From assembly GCA_049587715.1 (NCBI GenBank), contig JBAVEL010000171.1, positions 1 to 16,182 on the forward strand: a stretch of 16,182 bases of DNA. Direction: 5' to 3'. Of this stretch, positions 13,504 to 16,182 are shown one piece after another. How positions within the stretch are numbered: the first letter of the stretch is position 1; each line of letters starts with the position of its first letter. The notes beneath the pieces were generated by a model, which did no database searches, was not told the DNA's origin, and was given only the letters and a program-made list of their open reading frames with translations. This DNA is from JBAVEL01 sp049587715 (GTDB lineage Bacteria > Bacteroidota > Ignavibacteria > UBA10030 > UBA6906). A program made the position numbers and the translations under genes.

Positions 13504-15438
13504 ATGTCGTCATCAGGTTTCGCCGGGCACTCTTTCCGTTCCTTGCTTCCCCCTGCCGTCTATGCCGGCGCGGCCCTCGTGGCCGGCGCGTTTGATCTGG
13601 CGACAGGTCCCTCCTACCCCTTTCTCTTTCTGTATGTCTTTATCGTCGCCGGCGCCACCTGGCACGGGGGACGCCTGGGCGGGCTTGCAGCAACCCTCTG
13701 GTGCGGGGCGGTCCCGATCCTGGAGCTGCTGCTTTCCCCGGCGGCTCCGGCCGCCTCCGCCGTCTGGAGCGCAGTCGGATCGGCCCTGGCGCTTCCGGCG
13801 GTGGTGCTGCTCACCACCCGCGCCCGCTCCTCGCTGCTCCGTGCGGAGCAGGCCGAACGCAAGGGGCTCATGGAAGTGCTGGATGAGGCGGGGGAGGCCA
13901 TCCTGATGACCGACGAGAAGGTGGGTATCCTGACGGCGAATGCCCGCGCGGTGCGTCTTCTGGAACTCCCCTCCCACTACGGGGGGATGGATCTGCTGGA
14001 TCGGATTGTGGAGAACGACGCCCGGGCGGCCCTCTGCGCCATGCTGGTCCAGGAGACCCCCGGGCACAAGGAGATGGAACTTCGCCTGCGCGGGTGCAGG
14101 GGGGGGGCCGTCTGTGCCCGGACCACCATCCTGGCCCCCGGGGCGGGGGATGCGCGGCGGGGATTCGTCTTCTTCCTGCAGGACATCTCCCATCAGAAGA
14201 GCCTGGAACAGGATCTGGCACAGCGCCGGTGCGAGATCCTGGCGATGCAGCGACTCTCTTCCGATCTCTCGCAGGCCGCCGATGTGACCGCCCGGCTGGA
14301 GATCGCCCTGGACACGGTGCTGGAGGTGACGGGATTCGAGGCGGGATGCATCTACAGTCTGGACGAAGCCAGGGGGGAGCTGCAACTGGAGTTCTGCCGC
14401 GGCATCCAGACGCCCGAGTTCTCCTCCATGGCCGCCCGGTGGCCCGTGGACAAGGGCCTCACGGGCGAGGTGGCGCGCACGGGCATCCCCCGCTTCGTGG
14501 AAGACGCCACGTGCGATACCGTGATCGACCGGTGTCTCTGCGCCTATGAGGGGATCCGCGCCTTTGCCTCCATCCCCCTGCTGGCCCGGGAGCGGGTCCG
14601 GGGGGTGATGAACATCCTGCGGCGGAGCCCCTTCTCCTTCCCCCTGGGGGATCAGGTGATGCTCCAGACGCTGGGGAAACAGATCGGCATCCTGCTGGAG
14701 AACGCCGCCCTCTATGAGACGGCGCGCCAGCGGGAGCAGCAGCTCCGGCGGCTCTCCCTGGACCTTGTGCAGGTGCAGGAGGAGGAGCGGCGGCGGTTCG
14801 CCCGGGAGCTCCACGACGGCATCAGCCAGCTTCTGACCACCCTCACCATCAACGCCGAGATGGCCCTCAAGGGATGCGAGGCGGACATCCAGGCCACCCA
14901 GAGGCACCTGCGGGAGGTGATCACGCTGGCCCACGAAGCGCAGTCGGAGGCCAAGGAGATCGCCTACGACCTGCGCCCCTCCATCCTGGACGACTTCGGG
15001 CTGCGGGCGGCGCTGGCCCACCATGCCACCAGCTTCGAGCGGCGCACGGGGATCGGCGTGGAGCTGCACCTGCCCGCGCGGGACATCCGCTTCGGCGGAC
15101 TTCTGGAAACCACCATCTACCGCATCGTGCAGGAGCTTCTGGCCAACGTGGCTCGCCACTCGGGAGCCACGCGGGTCACCATGCAGATGCTGGTCCGGAA
15201 CAACATTCTTGCCCTCACCGTGGCCGACAACGGAAAGGGGTTCGACCCGGCCGGCGTGATGCAGAACGGGGCCGAGAAGGTGCACTTCGGCATCCGGAAC
15301 GTGCGCGAGCGGGTGGAGTTTCTGGGCGGATCCTCCCGCATCGAGTCGGCGCCGGGACGGGGCACGGAGGTGATTGTGGAGCTGCCCATCCCCGCGGAGA
15401 AGGCGGCTGCGCGTGCGAGGAAGGAGCGGGTGAGGTGA
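13504..15438 (+). CDS. Membrane histidine kinase, PAS-GAF-HisKA_3-HATPase (NarL type)
   Basis: The protein has 644 residues. The start at 13504 follows GAGG by five bases; ATG 13501 and GTG 13468 are alternatives. Four hydrophobic segments lie in residues 13-104, and the short loops suggest sensing in or at the membrane. A PAS domain (about 120-230, DEAGEAILMTDEK) and a GAF domain (about 260-400) follow. The HisKA_3 dimerisation helix has EEERRRFARELHDGISQLL with the phosphorylated H437. The ATPase domain has N548 (IVQELLANVARHS), DNGKGFD (575-581), FGIRNVRERVEFLGG and GRGTEVIVELP. This is the LiaS/NarX/DegS-type family that phosphorylates LuxR-type regulators. The stop shares one base with the next start (TGATG), so kinase and regulator are coupled. 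The signal is unknown. Confidence 0.95.
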   Translation: MSSSGFAGHSFRSLLPPAVYAGAALVAGAFDLATGPSYPFLFLYVFIVAGATWHGGRLGGLAATLWCGAVPILELLLSPAAPAASAVWSAVGSALALPAVVLLTTRARSSLLRAEQAERKGLMEVLDEAGEAILMTDEKVGILTANARAVRLLELPSHYGGMDLLDRIVENDARAALCAMLVQETPGHKEMELRLRGCRGGAVCARTTILAPGAGDARRGFVFFLQDISHQKSLEQDLAQRRCEILAMQRLSSDLSQAADVTARLEIALDTVLEVTGFEAGCIYSLDEARGELQLEFCRGIQTPEFSSMAARWPVDKGLTGEVARTGIPRFVEDATCDTVIDRCLCAYEGIRAFASIPLLARERVRGVMNILRRSPFSFPLGDQVMLQTLGKQIGILLENAALYETARQREQQLRRLSLDLVQVQEEERRRFARELHDGISQLLTTLTINAEMALKGCEADIQATQRHLREVITLAHEAQSEAKEIAYDLRPSILDDFGLRAALAHHATSFERRTGIGVELHLPARDIRFGGLLETTIYRIVQELLANVARHSGATRVTMQMLVRNNILALTVADNGKGFDPAGVMQNGAEKVHFGIRNVRERVEFLGGSSRIESAPGRGTEVIVELPIPAEKAAARARKERVR

Positions 15439-16106
15439 TGCAGAAAAGACACAAGATACGCGTCGCCATTGTGGATGACCATCACGTGGTTCGGGCGGGC
15501 ATCGCCGCGCTGCTGAGGAAGGAGTCGGACATCGAGGTGGCGGTGGAGGCCTCGAACGGACAAGAACTCCTGGAGAAGCTGAAGAGCGTGCACCTGGACG
15601 TGGTGGTCATGGACATCAGCATGCCGACCCTGAACGGCATCGAAGCCACGAGCCGGATCCGCCACGCGGGCGGGCCCCGTGTGATCATCCTGACGCAGTA
15701 CGACCACGAGGAGTACATCAAGCGGGTGATGCAGGCGGGGGCGAACGGCTACGTGCCGAAGAGTGCCATCGCCGACGAGCTCCTCAGGGGCATCCGCGCG
15801 GTGCACCGGGGGGAGCAGTTCTTCACCCCGGCCGTATCCCGGGTGATGGTGGACTCGTTCGTCCGGAGCGCCACGGGCGCAAACGGGGGGAACGGAAAGG
15901 GGCACACCCTCACCAACCGGGAGCGGGAGATCCTCCAGCTCATTGCCGAGGGAAACACGAACCAGCACATTGCCGAGACCCTCTTCATCAGCGTGCGGAC
16001 CGTGGAGTTCCACCGGGCCAACATCATCGAAAAGCTGGGGGTGCACGATACGGCGAGTCTTGTGAAGTACGCCATCCAGAACCGCATCATCAGTCTGGAC
16101 ATGTGA
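15438..16106 (+). CDS. NarL/FixJ-family response regulator
   Basis: The protein has 222 residues. The receiver domain (7-125) is complete: acidic pair D13-D14 (VDDHH), phosphoacceptor D59 (VVVMDISMP), T86 (IILTQYD) and K108 (YVPKSA). A Gly/Asn-rich linker (146-155) leads to a LuxR-type helix-turn-helix (157-220) with LTNREREILQLIAEGNTNQHI and ISVRTVEFHRANIIEKLGV. All catalytic residues are present, so it should be phosphorylated by the kinase encoded just before it and bind DNA as a dimer. The start overlaps the kinase stop by one base and a GAGG lies two bases upstream. Targets are unknown. Confidence 0.97.
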   Translation: MQKRHKIRVAIVDDHHVVRAGIAALLRKESDIEVAVEASNGQELLEKLKSVHLDVVVMDISMPTLNGIEATSRIRHAGGPRVIILTQYDHEEYIKRVMQAGANGYVPKSAIADELLRGIRAVHRGEQFFTPAVSRVMVDSFVRSATGANGGNGKGHTLTNREREILQLIAEGNTNQHIAETLFISVRTVEFHRANIIEKLGVHDTASLVKYAIQNRIISLDM

Positions 16107-16169
16107 GGGGGGAGCGGGAGGAGAGCCTCCACCCGGGCCGGTTGAGACGGGCAGGGTGAAGGCCGGATC

Positions 16170-16182
16170 ATGACGGTAAAGC
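16170..16182 (+). CDS. Possible start of a further gene, cut by the window end
   Basis: ATG ACG GTA AAG begins at 16170 with GAAGG seven bases upstream, 63 bases after the regulator stop and on the same strand. Only four codons are visible, so this is a suggestion from spacing alone and no product can be named. Confidence 0.22.

Overview
The window is very GC-rich bacterial chromosome, with dense genes and third codon positions mostly G or C. Two secreted proteins end in a type A type IX secretion (T9SS) sorting domain of the YPNPFNPST/YPNPFNGST kind. With the SPFH, PAS-UbiA and LiaF-like genes, this suggests a high-GC member of the FCB superphylum or a neighbouring candidate phylum (Eisenbacteria- or Latescibacteria-like). 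That placement is an inference, as there is no rRNA here. No phage, CRISPR, tRNA or rRNA was seen. The only hint of a mobile element is a short transposase-like remnant near 13.1 kb.

Layout. 1-211: end of an intergenic region with a strong terminator for the gene to its right. 212-2908 (-): large secreted T9SS protein. 3125-4108 (+): divergent NtrC-like regulator with degenerate ATPase motifs; the gap between the two holds an inverted repeat and two opposed candidate promoters, one with a nine-base homopolymer in its spacer. 4279-4485 (+): small orphan protein. 4673-5590 (+): second T9SS protein behind a near-consensus promoter. 5667-6926 (+): PAS domain fused to a UbiA/MenA-type prenyltransferase. 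7052-7546 (-): ferritin, convergent with the prenyltransferase across a bidirectional terminator. 7779-9860 (-): exported GH13 alpha-amylase with a duplicated C-terminal module. 9959-11001 (-): SPFH/band-7 membrane protein overlapping a small GTG-started Arc-like ribbon-helix-helix gene. 11403-12451 (-): two overlapping LiaI/LiaF-like membrane genes. 12582-12983 (+): panD, apparently leaderless. 12984-13500: gene-poor stretch with a transposase-like remnant and a run of hairpins. 13504-16106 (+): a membrane PAS-GAF histidine kinase and its NarL-type response regulator.

How the genes fit together. Most units look independent: cell-surface proteins and starch breakdown, quinone-type prenylation, iron storage, membrane/envelope proteins (SPFH, LiaF-like), pantothenate synthesis and signalling. 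The NarL-type kinase/regulator pair lies close to LiaF-like genes, which resembles LiaFSR-type envelope-stress systems, but the order, strand and kinase architecture differ. Promoters are easy to read: four are TTGACA, exactly 17 bases, then TATNNT.

The best candidates for something new are the PAS-UbiA fusion, the SPFH/ribbon-helix-helix pair, the homopolymer and palindrome in the divergent promoter region at 3.0 kb, and the structured segment before the histidine kinase.
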